Shown: positions 40,633 through 50,138 of the stretch, in pieces
How the letters are laid out: the number at the start of each line of letters is the position of its first letter
Position numbering within the stretch: the stretch's first letter is position 1
NCBI GenBank assembly: GCA_964019335.1
Contig: OZ025729.1
Span: 372,001-436,000, forward strand
DNA from: Diplonema japonicum
Lineage: Eukaryota; Euglenozoa; Diplonemea; Diplonemida; Diplonemidae
DNA length: 64,000 bases
Direction of reading: 5' to 3'
Notes under the pieces: generated by a model
The model's database searches: none
What the model was told of the DNA's origin: nothing
Seen by the model: the letters and a program-made list of their open reading frames with translations, nothing else
Translations under genes and position numbers: made by a program

Positions 40633-41276
40633 GCAGCCCGGGGGGGCTCAAGAGTCTGGGTCTCGCAGACCAGGAGGGATCCTCCGACCCCGCAGGTCGA
40701 GGAGAAGGCCAAGCAGGCCTAGGAGGGGGCCAAGCAGGCCTGGAAGGAGGCCACGCAGGCCCAGGAGGGGGCCAAGCAGGACTGGTGCCAGACGAGCTTC
40801 CGTACTCGGTGGACACCAGAAGAGTGACGTCCTGGGTCGGACACGTCACACACGCCCATCTCAGACGTCAGCTCCTTGGAAACATCCGGACTCGCTACGG
40901 ACCGATCCCGGAGGACGCCCGGGACACTGCGCGTGGACACGAACACGATGTTCGTAGGTTGTTCCGGTACCTGACGCAGATCTTCCCGCTCTTTGCCACG
41001 GTAGGGGAGGCCCTGTTTCCGCTGGCGCACGATCTCATGGTCCAGCTGGAGTGTTGCCGTATCAGGGCTAAGGCTCCGGATCGCCAATCCGGCATGGAAA
41101 GGGCCTTGGTGTACGAGGAAAGGCTGGAAGGATTGGAATGGACGAAGGTTGATGGCAATGTCATCAGCGCCGCGGCTCGGCTGGCGGCGGCGGTAAAGTC
41201 GGAACCTCTTAGGTCAGAACCCTCAAAGAGACCGAATTACTTCCACGGTGGGGGTCCAAAAAAGGCGAGGCATTGA
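40629..41276 (+). CDS. Retroelement ORF1b, Gag-like protein with short tandem repeats
   Basis: An open frame of about 215 codons with no early ATG. It overlaps the ORF1a stop in a different frame, suggesting ribosomal frameshifting or reinitiation at CTTGA; the listed start (TTG, 40629) is only the frame boundary. Residues about 20-55 are four Gly/Gln-rich repeats (GGQAGL type) encoded by 24-bp units at 40704-40782. A helix-rich region follows (VRRLFRYLTQIFPLFATVGE and so on). The end is basic (KRPNYFHGGGPKKARH). It is likely the Gag equivalent. Confidence 0.55.
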   Translation: MSSPGGLKSLGLADQEGSSDPAGRGEGQAGLGGGQAGLEGGHAGPGGGQAGLVPDELPYSVDTRRVTSWVGHVTHAHLRRQLLGNIRTRYGPIPEDARDTARGHEHDVRRLFRYLTQIFPLFATVGEALFPLAHDLMVQLECCRIRAKAPDRQSGMERALVYEERLEGLEWTKVDGNVISAAARLAAAVKSEPLRSEPSKRPNYFHGGGPKKARH

Positions 41277-41456
41277 CAGCTGACTCATCCACCATCCCTA
41301 ACTCGTATCAATCAGAACAGTACTTCTCTAGCTCCCGTCAACGGTTCCCTCCCCCCGCTCGCTCCTCTTTTTCATTTATCAAAAACGTTTCTCACTCCCT
41401 CTGCGACTCCGAAAGGTCGGCCGCGATTAAACGACTATTCGATCGCGAAGGAGGAA

Positions 41457-42295
41457 GTGGGACCCCTACTACTGCAAACGCAAGAGTTCATGGGGACTTG
41501 CTACAAATCTCAAGACTCGGTGGTCTCGGTCCTTCGCAGGGGCCGGCAATTCGCGGAGCAGGTACGCAGATGGCATCCGACGATATCGGAGGAGGAGGCC
41601 TTCCTGCTATGGATAGAAAGGAAACGCAGTGCGGGGCAGATTTCCGCTTCCTCCGCACTACAGTACATGACTTACTGGCGGATGGGTCAGGTCGGCCCGA
41701 CGGCAGCCTATCGTCGTTCCCTCCAAGGGAGACTGGAGGTTTTCAACCATCGCCTAGAAAGCCAGAGGATTCTGGTGTCACGGGAGCAGGTGCTCAGTGT
41801 GATCTCGTCCCCGCAGGACATGTTGACGGCTGCCCTGTCCTTGCAATGGAGCACGGCCGGTCGGTTCGTGGACGTAGAACGTCTTCTAATAGGGCACGTG
41901 TTCCCCCGCCCCGGGGAGACCTTGATCATGCTGGTTGGCGGGAAGACCGACCGACAAGGGAAGGGTCAGGGGGTCGTGGTCCCGTCGGACGGAAACCTAT
42001 TCGCGCCTGCGAAGCGGTGGATCGAAGGAAGGAAGCGGTCGGCTACACCGGACCGAAGGGTCTTCCCAACGATATATCCCGCGTAGCGTACAACCGTTTC
42101 CTGATGAAGAGCTTAAACGTCACGGCTCACGACATAAGACATGCGGCGTTGACTCACGTGGCGCGACGTCTGGGGGAAGGAGCGGCCCAGAGCATGGCTC
42201 GACACGCAGAGGCGTCTACAACGAGGTTATATATACCTCCCGAGACGTGGCAGGCGTCGGCGGAGACACGGGCGGGAGGCGCCAGCCTGCAGTGA
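41457..42295 (+). CDS. Tyrosine recombinase of the retroelement (two frames)
   Basis: Frame one (to 42086) has the N-terminal SAM-like helices, then TAGRFVDVERLL with the catalytic Arg at 41862 and GGKTDRQGKG with the Lys. Frame two, offset by -1, carries AYNRFLMKSLN, HDIRHAALTHVA (HxxR at 42128-42139) and ARHAEASTTRLYI with the nucleophile Tyr at 42230. The two halves overlap between 42060 and 42086. All catalytic residues exist, but a frame change is needed to join them. 41457 is the frame boundary rather than a proven start, and the frame is open further upstream. It would integrate circular DNA intermediates. Confidence 0.78.
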
Positions 42296-42299
42296 GGTC

Positions 42300-43896
42300 T
42301 CAGCCGGCGGTGCCGCGTTGGCCGGTCAGCTTGACGGACGTGTTCAGAACCTATGATTATGTGGAGTCGTGGCTGGAGCTGGGTTCGAGTGTGCGGCTGC
42401 CGAAGGCGGCGTACATCGGTGAGGTCGACAGAATACCCACCTCCACGATCGACACGGATGGCTTGTTGCTCAGGTTCCCGAGGCTGGAGGGTTCTCTACG
42501 ATGGTGGACGGACGTCCATTTCCTTAGAAGCGTGGTGAAGCAGTCCTTTAGGAAGTCTCCGGGTCCCCCTAACGAAAAGCTACGACCCCACGCACGTTCC
42601 CTCTGGATGATGGGTTTGACCGAGCCGTCAACGAGGACCTCCGCCCCGTGGTATCACTCCGCGTTCACTGTCCCGAAGAAGGATCCCTCGAGGCTGCGCT
42701 TTATCCTTGCCTGCACGGACTTCAACAACGCTACTTTGGACGTGCCTCTGCCCAGCTGCAACCTGCCCGCATACCGGGACATCATCGCCGATCTAATGAG
42801 CTGCGAGTACTGCGCAGAGTACGATTTCCGCTCCTTTTTCTTCCAGTTCGGTTTACCGGAGGCGGTTAGGCCGTTCTTTTCCTTCCGAATCCGAGGCGCG
42901 GGGGACGACATGCCTTCCTACTTCAGGCTGACGAGGCTACCCATGGGGTATCGGGTGCTCAACGGGTATGCTTATTTGGGTGCTGCAGCGGCGGAGGACG
43001 TTCCTGCTCGTCATCACGCATGGATAGACAACAACTTGTTTGGAGCTGCTACGCTTGCCGCCCTGCAACAGGTCTGTGCCAGATTCGAGTCGCTGTGCAC
43101 GGAGTTTCGCGTGGTGATTGGCGACCGGGTGGAGCCGTGCTCCAAGATGGAGACGCTCGGTTTGGATCTCGGGGAGAAGCGATGGCGAATGAGTACAAGA
43201 TGGGTGCAGAAGGTGGCCGGGCCCGCTTCTACACTCTTGCGCGCTCGGGAGGCACCGGTTAGACTGTGGTGGAGGCTCGCCGGCGTCCTGCTTTGGAGAC
43301 GGCATGCTACGCTGAGGCCCTTCGGGGGGGTGGTACCGATTCTTCGCTGGATGTCCCGCACTTCAAGGGGTCAGTGCATGCGCCGGAAGAGTTTTTGGGA
43401 GACGGAGGTTACCTTGGACGAGGACACACGGACTTGCCTGGCTGGTGAGACGGAACAGTTGGCCCAAAATTTGTGGTGTGTCTGGGACCGTCGCTCGAGA
43501 CATCCGGTGGAGGCCTTCTCGGACGCGAGCATGCTGGGATGGGGTGTCACCGTGGGCGAGGACCGCTACGCATGCGGCGTGTTTCCGCGGGATTGGAAGG
43601 ACATTCCGATCTTCGAGAAAGAGCTGGTGGCGGTGTTACGCCTCGTGGAGCTCGTGTCGGGGGCAGGCGGCGGTCTGGCCATTGTGGGCGGCTGCGACAA
43701 CAAGGCCGTTATCGGGGCCGTGGCAAGGGGATACGCGCTCGACGAAGGGACGATGGGTTGGATCGCGAGGCTGCAATCCGTACTGCAGGAACGGGATTGT
43801 ACTCTCCAGCTGAGATACGTCCCATCGAAGGACAACCCCGCCGACGCCTACACTAGGCTGGCTTGGCAGCGCAGGTGGGTCACCAAGAAAACGTAG
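42300..43896 (+). CDS. Reverse transcriptase-RNase H of the retroelement
   Basis: A third frame, open from 41935; recognisable RT sequence starts near FRTYDYVESWLELGS. RT blocks: AFTVPKKDPSRLRFILACTD, motif A EYDFRSFFFQFGL, RLPMGYRVLNGY, and the catalytic box WIDNNLF at 43021 in place of YxDD (second Asp is Asn). RNase H follows with DAS in VEAFSDASMLGWG, FEKELVAVLR, GGCDNKAVIGAV and SKDNPADAYTR, so D-E-D-D is complete. The stop TAG at 43894 lies 55 bp before repeat B1. The frame is intact, and the protein probably arises by frameshift from the recombinase frame. Confidence 0.85.
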
Positions 43897-43951
43897 AGGC
43901 CGGTGCCCCATGGTATTCCTGGGCGCTTAACCCTCCTCTATATGGGGGGTC

Positions 43952-44109
43952 CGGCTTGCACAAACAATCAGCCGACTCTTTTTTGCTGGAACAAGTAAAC
44001 AAATTTTTGAAAAGAATTGTTATTGCAAAAAAGAGTAGAGGCAGCTTGTCCGTTTATCCCTACTGTAGGTGAAAACGGCTTGCACAAACAATCAGCCGAC
44101 TCTTTTTTT
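43952..44109 (+). repeat. Right terminal repeats B1-A2-B2
   Basis: B1 is 43952-43984 (CGGCTTGCACAAACAATCAG, CCGACTC, T run). A2 is 43985-44091. B2 is 44076-44109, the same 33-bp unit as B1. The A-B overlap shares CGGCTTGCACAAACAA. Confidence 0.85.
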
Positions 44110-44180
44110 GAAACAAGAGAAAAGACAAAAAAGAATTGTTCTTGCTAAAGAAAGAGTCGAGGCAGATTTGTTCGGAAAAT
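44110..44180 (+). repeat. Diverged copy of terminal repeat A
   Basis: GAAACAAGAGAAAAGAC, then AAAGAATTGTTCTTGC, AAAGAGTCGAGGCAG and TTTGTT parallel repeat A in order. This suggests an older copy abutting the recent insertion. Confidence 0.5.
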
Positions 44181-44346
44181 TGGAAGCGAGTTACCGAAAG
44201 GATTCTTTTTTTAAAATACAAGGCACACCGTCATATTTGTGTGCTTTGAAAAGAAATATTTCATGTGCTGGAGACAACTTTAATTTGTCCTTTTTTGTTT
44301 TTTTTTTTGAGCCCCTCCCGAGGGTTTTCGTCCTATTCTTTTTTGG

Positions 44347-44760
44347 ATGAGTGCTGGACAGACAAAGACTTTCTTTAGTCCGGTTGGCGGCTTTCCCCCT
44401 TTCGAATTGCGAAGGAGCACCCAGACAATTCTGCTTGCATACTCCGCAAAAGGCAAGGCACGCAAAAAGAATCGTTGTGAGGCAGGGCTCCTGGCTCAAC
44501 AAAATGAATTTCTTGCCGGGCGAAAAGGTGAGTTTTTTTTTTTTTTTTTTCTCTTTCTTTTCGAGGAGGTGGGGATAACATGGAAATATAAAGTACATCA
44601 AATGTGTTGAACGTAACGCAGATGCTCAGGGTGACGAACAGGCAGCAAACTGCACGAGCCGAATCTTGGTTACCCGGTACGCCCCGGCTGGGGTTGAGCT
44701 GTACACCGCACGCATTAAGGACACGACGCCGCCAACACCGGCCTCCTTTAACTCTTTTTT
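44347..44760 (+). CDS. Candidate spliced gene fragment, unknown product
   Basis: Exon 1 from ATG 44347 (MSAGQTKTFFSPVGGFPPF) runs to AGRK/ at 44527. A consensus GTGAGT donor at 44528 and a CGTAACGCAG acceptor ending at 44621 define a 94-bp intron, and the frame joins (AAA G|AT) into DAQGDEQAANC..RILVTRYAPAGVELYTARIKD. Without a clear next donor the frame runs into a T-tract near 44758. A later CGACAG acceptor at 44898 precedes ADFNHFSFTTALRTDIG and a stop. It may be part of a small multi-exon gene or a relic. I recognise no family. Confidence 0.28.
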
Positions 44761-44949
44761 TTTCTTTTTTTTTTTTTGTTTCCTACAGTTTTCTAATATT
44801 TGCTGTATTACAGTATTTTATTTCTTCCCCTGTCCTTCTTTTCTTGAAAGGAGCTGTGAACCTTTGAAGGTTCTTTTTTTTTTCTCTTTTTCGACAGGCT
44901 GACTTCAACCATTTCAGTTTCACTACTGCCTTACGAACTGATATCGGGT

Positions 44950-45644
44950 AGAGTGAGGCAAACACTTCTTCATTGCAGTCCCACAGTCTGCAGTTGTTAT
45001 TTTTTTAACTTTGTGTTTTTTTATTTTCTATTTGTTATTTCACCCTTCGTCATTTTCTTCACTCACTAGGGGGCCTCATAATTTACAACGCTGCTCGCCC
45101 ATAATTTAACTACTTAAATTATGTGAATTTTGGAGTAAAATAATGGCGCTTCAGTGAAAAAATGGGCCCCCAAAAAAAAGAAAAATGCGTCTCCCCAAAA
45201 AGTGGGGGTTTTTTTTTTTGAGGGGGACATTTTGACTCTTTTTAGCCATCTGAGGCCATTCCGACCCTTAAAAGTGGGAACAAGTGCTTACTTCCCTTTA
45301 AAATGCCACGGCGATAGCTACCTCGTATTACCTTAGGGAAACCCCCAAAGCTGACCCGTCGTGTGAGGGAAACAGCAGTGAAGAGTGAGTGACTCAAATG
45401 ACGAAGAGTGAAATAAAACGACTTACTTGCCGCCAAATGAGCCATCATTTAACACTCGTTACCGTTTTTTTGCAAGAGTGTCCTCCTGCAAAAAAACTCT
45501 GGAACTCGAGTTGAAAAATAATGACTTGGTTGGCAATTAAATAGCTATTTTTGTTGTGTGTTTTAAGCCAGCTGAAGAAAAAGAAGAAAAAAAAAAAAAA
45601 GAACATATTTCTGAGCTGTGGTCTGTGCGGGGGCCGGAAAAGCA

Positions 45645-45675
<31 letters not shown>

Positions 45676-46518
45676 CAAAACCTTGGGCGCTGATCGTGCA
45701 AAGAAATTTGGATCGATGAAAACGGGTTTGCGGGTACTTTTTATTTGCCCTTGAGCGCCCTGCCTCTCCCGCCGAAAAACAAAAGAATTAATGTTTCCGT
45801 ATGCCCACACACATTCCAAAACACACTGCTCGGGCTATGATGTCCCGTTTATGTTTTTTTTTTGAAGGCAAATTGGCAAAATCCGACTTTAATTGATTCA
45901 AATGTGCGCCGGTGTTTAGGGTTCGTAAAGGGGAATCGCTTTTGCAGACAATGTTGTTCACCATGTTTTGGTCTTGGTCAAAACTCTCTAACAAGGAAAC
46001 TAACTTGACAAAATGAACTAAATTCCCGCGGGAAGTGGATTGAGGTTGAGATTTTCTCTTTTTCTTTTCTTTTCAGGCCAACCTTAGGTTTGTCCCTCCC
46101 TGTATGGTGAATCTTCGGTCGAATCTTCATACTCGTTCTGATCGGTCGCTGTTGTTAACAACCCCCTCTTTTTTTTTTTTTTTTTTTTTTTTTAAATTGT
46201 TTTGTGTGTCACTTTTTTTTTTTTATACTCTAAGTTATGTTTTGCAAAAAGAAAAAAAAAAAAAAAAAAAAGAAACGGAAAAAGCCTTGACAGTTAGCCG
46301 GTTAGATTCTGCACCCTCTCTCTTTCTCTATTTTTCCTTCGTGGGTACAGAGTGCACTGTTCATGCAGATAAAGAAATGAAAGGAGAAGGGGATAAAGAA
46401 AACACTAATAAAGAGGGGGGGGGGGGGGGGGGGGTGTCTTTGGGTAAAAACAAAACCGTTTGCAGTAGCTTGTGTATCTTTTTAGGTTAAAGTTTCGGAA
46501 GAGGGAATTCTACCTTCT
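44950..46518. other. Intergenic accessory spacer
   Basis: Homopolymer-rich, with A14 then T27 at 45587-45675, T25 then A20 at 46169-46271, and G18 at 46417-46434. An imperfect fold-back lies around 45360-45545 (GAGTGA repeats). No gene recognised. Confidence 0.45.
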
Positions 46519-48021
46519 AAAGGGGGGGCCTGAATAATTCCCTCCCAAATAATGTGTTTTTTCCCAAATAATTCTTTTTTTTTTGGGGATTTTTCCACTC
46601 CAAATTTCCCAAATAATTCCCAACCCCCTTTCTTTTTTTTTTTTGGGGACCAGGGGGGGGGTCACATGGTAGTCGTGCAATGGGCTTTTCTCAGTTATGC
46701 CTGTGCAGGGTACTAGCCTACCTAACCCATTATGACACCCCTTTTTTGACCAAAAAGTCGATTTTCACCTGGTTTTGGGCACTTACGAGCAATTCCTTTG
46801 CATTTTGAACAGGGACCACAGGGTTTGGCACCTGGGTTATTGTGGGGGACTATTAATCTTAATGCAAGAAGCTAGCTGGTTTGTGATGAACGGTTCAAAA
46901 TTTCACAGAACCACTTAGTTCAAAGGCGCTTGTGGGTGGCCTGGGTGCTTCTGCGTTGCCGGAAGGGCATGTGCATTCATGTGTTGACAACTTATCCAGT
47001 ATTTGCTTTGTTTCATGGCCCACAATGTCAATATTCCATTCCTGAGCAAGATCCCAAAGTTGTGTCGTAGCCCACTGGCAGTATTGTGAGGCTGCTTACA
47101 CAAGTAAGAGTGCTGGCCCAGTGAGCCATGAGGGCAAAAACCCCATTTTCTTCTAGAAGATGAGAAATATATTATAGTGCAACATGATCAGACTGGAACG
47201 GCCGCCCTGGGGCATCCTCTGCTCAACCCAGCAGACGTGGGAGGCCCTTCTTCAGAAGGTGCCAGTCGCTTGATCAGTGCCGTCGTGCACGCTATATTTT
47301 ATTAGTACAAATATAACAATCGATTGAAAAGGAAAAGTCTGTATTGTGAGGCTGCTTCTCACCATTTTGAGGGGTTAAGGGGGGCTGTGGCATGCCCCAA
47401 GCAGCCGAGATGGGACGTTGATGACTGCAGCAGAGTGCCGAGTCAACGTGGCACTGTGGATAGGGCAAGCACATGAGAAAGGTCATGCAACTGCTCAACA
47501 CCTTTAGCTATATGCGATCTCACGGCTACCTTCCAGGTAGTTCCGAGGAGGCCATACAGCTAAGGGCACTTAGCAAAGTTTAGACAGTGCAGCACAGAAC
47601 GTTGTTGCAGGTGTTACAATGGACACTACACCATGAGACTCCAGCAGCCTCCCAAGCCCTTGCAGCTTCTCAAGCCCTGACAGTTTCTCAAGCCTCTCAG
47701 ACCCCAGCAACCTCCCAGCAACCACCTAACGCCAAAACCAGGCGGTTTGTCTGCAACGTTTGTGGGTTCTCCACAGCCTGGGAGAAAAACTGTTAAAATT
47801 TCCCTTGGAAAAAAAAAGGGCATGAAAAAAGTCTTGGCACGATTTAGCATGTTAAGATTTCCGAAGTGCTCTAAGCCCCGCTCCCTGCTTTCCATGTGGC
47901 AGGCCCCCCAGCCCAAATAAGTACAACCCAAATAAGTGTATTCCAAATAATTCTTTTTTTTTGGAGCCCTAACACCCCCCCTCCACTGCCCAAATAAAGG
48001 GATTATTCAGGGGGCCCCTTT
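46519..48021. mobile_element. Non-autonomous terminal-inverted-repeat element (candidate)
   Basis: The left end AAAGGGGGGGCCTGAATAAT, then TCCCTCCCAAATAAT, mirrors the right end, which read inverted is AAAGGGGCCCCCTGAATAAT then CCCTTTATTTGGG. The ends abut TA on both sides (TCTA / TTTATA), compatible with a TA target duplication. Sub-terminal CCAAATAATTC/CCAAATAAG motifs recur at both ends. No transposase is visible. One short frame ends RRFVCNVCGFSTAW, like half a zinc finger. A 17-bp phrase GTATTGTGAGGCTGCTT occurs twice (47082, 47340). Part of the interior has a second copy at 60195-60412. Confidence 0.5.
46650..46862 (+). repeat. Repeat R4, copy inside the TIR element
   Basis: Shares CCTTTxxTGACCAAAAAxTCGATT, then TTTTGGGCAC, TTGCATTTT, GACCACxGGTTTGG and ACCTG, in order, with 60195-60412. 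Similarity is moderate, with indels. Confidence 0.5.
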
Positions 48022-48775
48022 ATATTTTTTCTTTTTTTTTTTTTATATATGTCGTTCAGTTCTTCCCAAAAACTACAGGGAACGTCTCACAAAGACCATC
48101 CTTTAACTCATTTCCCGGTTTTGTCACACAAAGAATGAAAAAAAAAAAAAGAAGAAGAAGAAAAAAAAGGGGTTTTTTCTATACAAATCTCTATTGTTAC
48201 ATTCCCCACAAACCGAGCATTTTTTTTTTCTTCCATGTCTCACTTCTACTCCTTACAGGCCCGTTTCACCGTTTTTAGAAAGAGCACCACGGAGCCTCCT
48301 CAGCTCACATGCTCATATTCGAGACCAAATAGGGTTTTAGCTTGAAGTTGCGGTTAGTTAAATTATCTAATTAGTCTCAATTAGGCACGGTTGAAGGTTA
48401 CTTCTGATGTGGGACATGATGCGTTTTTTTTCTTTGAGTGTAGTCACTCACTTTGGATTCTCGTTTCCCCCTTTCCCCCTTTTTATCGACAAAGAGAATG
48501 TCATATGCAGCTGAAAGTCTGGTCCTAGCTTTTGTATTAACAATAGAAAACTTGTCAGTACCGAAAGGCTATTCGTTTGGCAACGCAGTTGATGTGGTCT
48601 GCTAGTGCAAGACATGCGCTACAATTTCTTTTTTTCTTCTTTTTTTTTGGGCTTAAAAAGTGCCTAAAGGTAAAGCAGGGGAACAATTGATTTTCTTTTT
48701 TTTTTTTTGCAAGAACGAGTTGGGCTTTGGCTTGTCCAAACAAAAGGAGAACGTTGGCAAAACGTGTTTTTTCGG

Positions 48776-48826
48776 GTTTACAAACTTCTACAGGTTTTTA
48801 CCCGGGTACAAAAAAACGGCAGTTCC
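48776..48826 (+). repeat. Dispersed repeat R3, copy 2
   Basis: GTTTACAAACTTCTACAGG, then TTTTTACCCGGGTACAAA and ACGGCAGTT. Partner of 34980-35033. Confidence 0.55.
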
Positions 48827-48921
48827 TCTTTTTTATTTTTTTTTTTTTTTTATTTTTTATTTGAACAGATATCATCATAAAACAAAGAAGAAAAAAAAAA
48901 AGAAAGAATTTTTTTTTTTTT

Positions 48922-48970
48922 GGGCGGGCCGTTGCTAACCACTTCGTTGCCTATCATAGTGAATTTCTTT
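48922..48970 (+). repeat. Dispersed repeat R1, copy
   Basis: GGGCGGGCCGTTGCTAACCA, then CTTCGTTGCCTATCATAGTGAATTTC, preceded by a T-tract. A truncated copy (TAGCTACTTCGTTCCTATCA) is at 49437-49474. Confidence 0.65.
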
Positions 48971-50138
48971 TTATTAATTGCGAATTCTCACATCCTCCCC
49001 TCCCTCTCCAGCTTTTGTGGAAGCTCTCATGTGGCAAAGAAAAACAAAAAGAAGGGTGGAAGGGAAAAAAAAAAAGGTTGATGAAGAAACATGACAGAAG
49101 TTTCTTTGACCAATGATTGAAGTTCTGGTCGGTGCAACAAGGCCTCTCTTATTGGAGATGCCTCGCTTCTGGCGTAAAGCTTCTTCTTTTTTTTCTTTTC
49201 CCCTCAGTTATTCTTTTTTTTCTTGTTGCATTGCCCCTCAGTTTCTCCTTGTTCTTTTTTTTTCTCTTTTTTCTTGTTCGTTTTCTTTTTTTTTTTTTTC
49301 AGGTAGAAGATTGGTAATATTAACCGATATTCAATAAAAAAAAAAGGATATTTCCTGCCTTTTTTTTTCTTAAATGTCAGAATTTTTTTTTATCTTTGCA
49401 CGACGTCACCCGAAGGGGGGGGGGGGGGGGGGGGGGTTACTAGCTACTTCGTTCCTATCATGTGATTATTTTTGTTGCTCCCTTAAGATGCAATATTTTA
49501 TATTTTCTGAAAAGACGGTAAATTGCCTGATCTCCTCTCTACAATAGCTCCTTATTTAACCTCCTCTCATCTTTTTCCTCCCCCCCCCCCCTTCTCGACT
49601 ATGTCTTTTCTTTTGTTGTTATCAAACGTTTTTAAGTCTCTCTCTTTTTTTTTTCTTGAAAGACTTTTTAACCTTTTGCAAAATCAAGTGTCCACCCAAT
49701 CTAAATATTAAGTAAACCAGCTAATTTGTTGGGTCAGTGCTAGCCATTCCCCGTGGGTGGTAACGTTCCAGTTCGATCGGGAAGACCTACTGATCCCCAC
49801 GTCCACATTCCTAAAAGTTCCTGGTGCAGGGGATAGGTTTCATTAAAAAGGTTATATTAAGAGAAACAAAAGGAGAGATTTTCACGCGCATATCTCTAAA
49901 CCAGTCTGGCAGAACCTGGAAGGTTTTCGGGAAATAGAGATTTTCGTGTAGATTTAGAGATATGAAGCATCTTTCAACAAGAAGTTCTCTATATGTTTAA
50001 AAAGGCACCGCCGTGTTTTAAACAGAATTTCTTTTTTTCTTCTTTTTTTGCTTTCGCTGAAAAAAGAAAGTACTTTGCTTGATAGTGCCTTTGGCGATAA
50101 CACACATTACACTTCTTTTTTTTTTTTCTTTTTTTTGC

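Larger units (their letters stand above)
40167..44109 (+). mobile_element. Tyrosine-recombinase retroelement with split direct repeats (Ngaro/VIPER-like)
   Basis: About 3.94 kb. The layout is A1 (40167-40273), coding region, B1 (43952-43984), A2 (43985-44091) and B2 (44076-44109), the A1-ORFs-B1A2B2 arrangement of Ngaro-type DIRS-order elements. A1 and A2 are identical over 107 bp, implying recent insertion. The coding order is a Cys-rich ORF, a second ORF with a short repeat region, tyrosine recombinase, then RT-RNase H. Recombinase before RT differs from classical DIRS and Ngaro and, from memory, matches VIPER-like elements. There is no LTR and no aspartic protease. Confidence 0.88.
48022..50138. 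other. Intergenic spacer with dispersed repeats
   Basis: Holds R3 (48776-48826), R1 (48922-48970), a degenerate R1 after a G21 run (49416-49474), and an 11-bp inverted repeat ATATCTCTAAA/TTTAGAGATAT (49891, 49952). No gene recognised. Confidence 0.5.

Noticed and set aside
47587-47796. Small frame with a half zinc finger inside the 46.5-48 kb element
   Set aside because: Only one CxxC pair, Ser/Ala/Gln repeats before it, no partner His and no transposase motifs; not enough for a gene call.
49720-49800. Possible tRNA-like fold around TTCGATCGGGAAG
   Set aside because: Arms do not pair at tRNA spacing on either strand.
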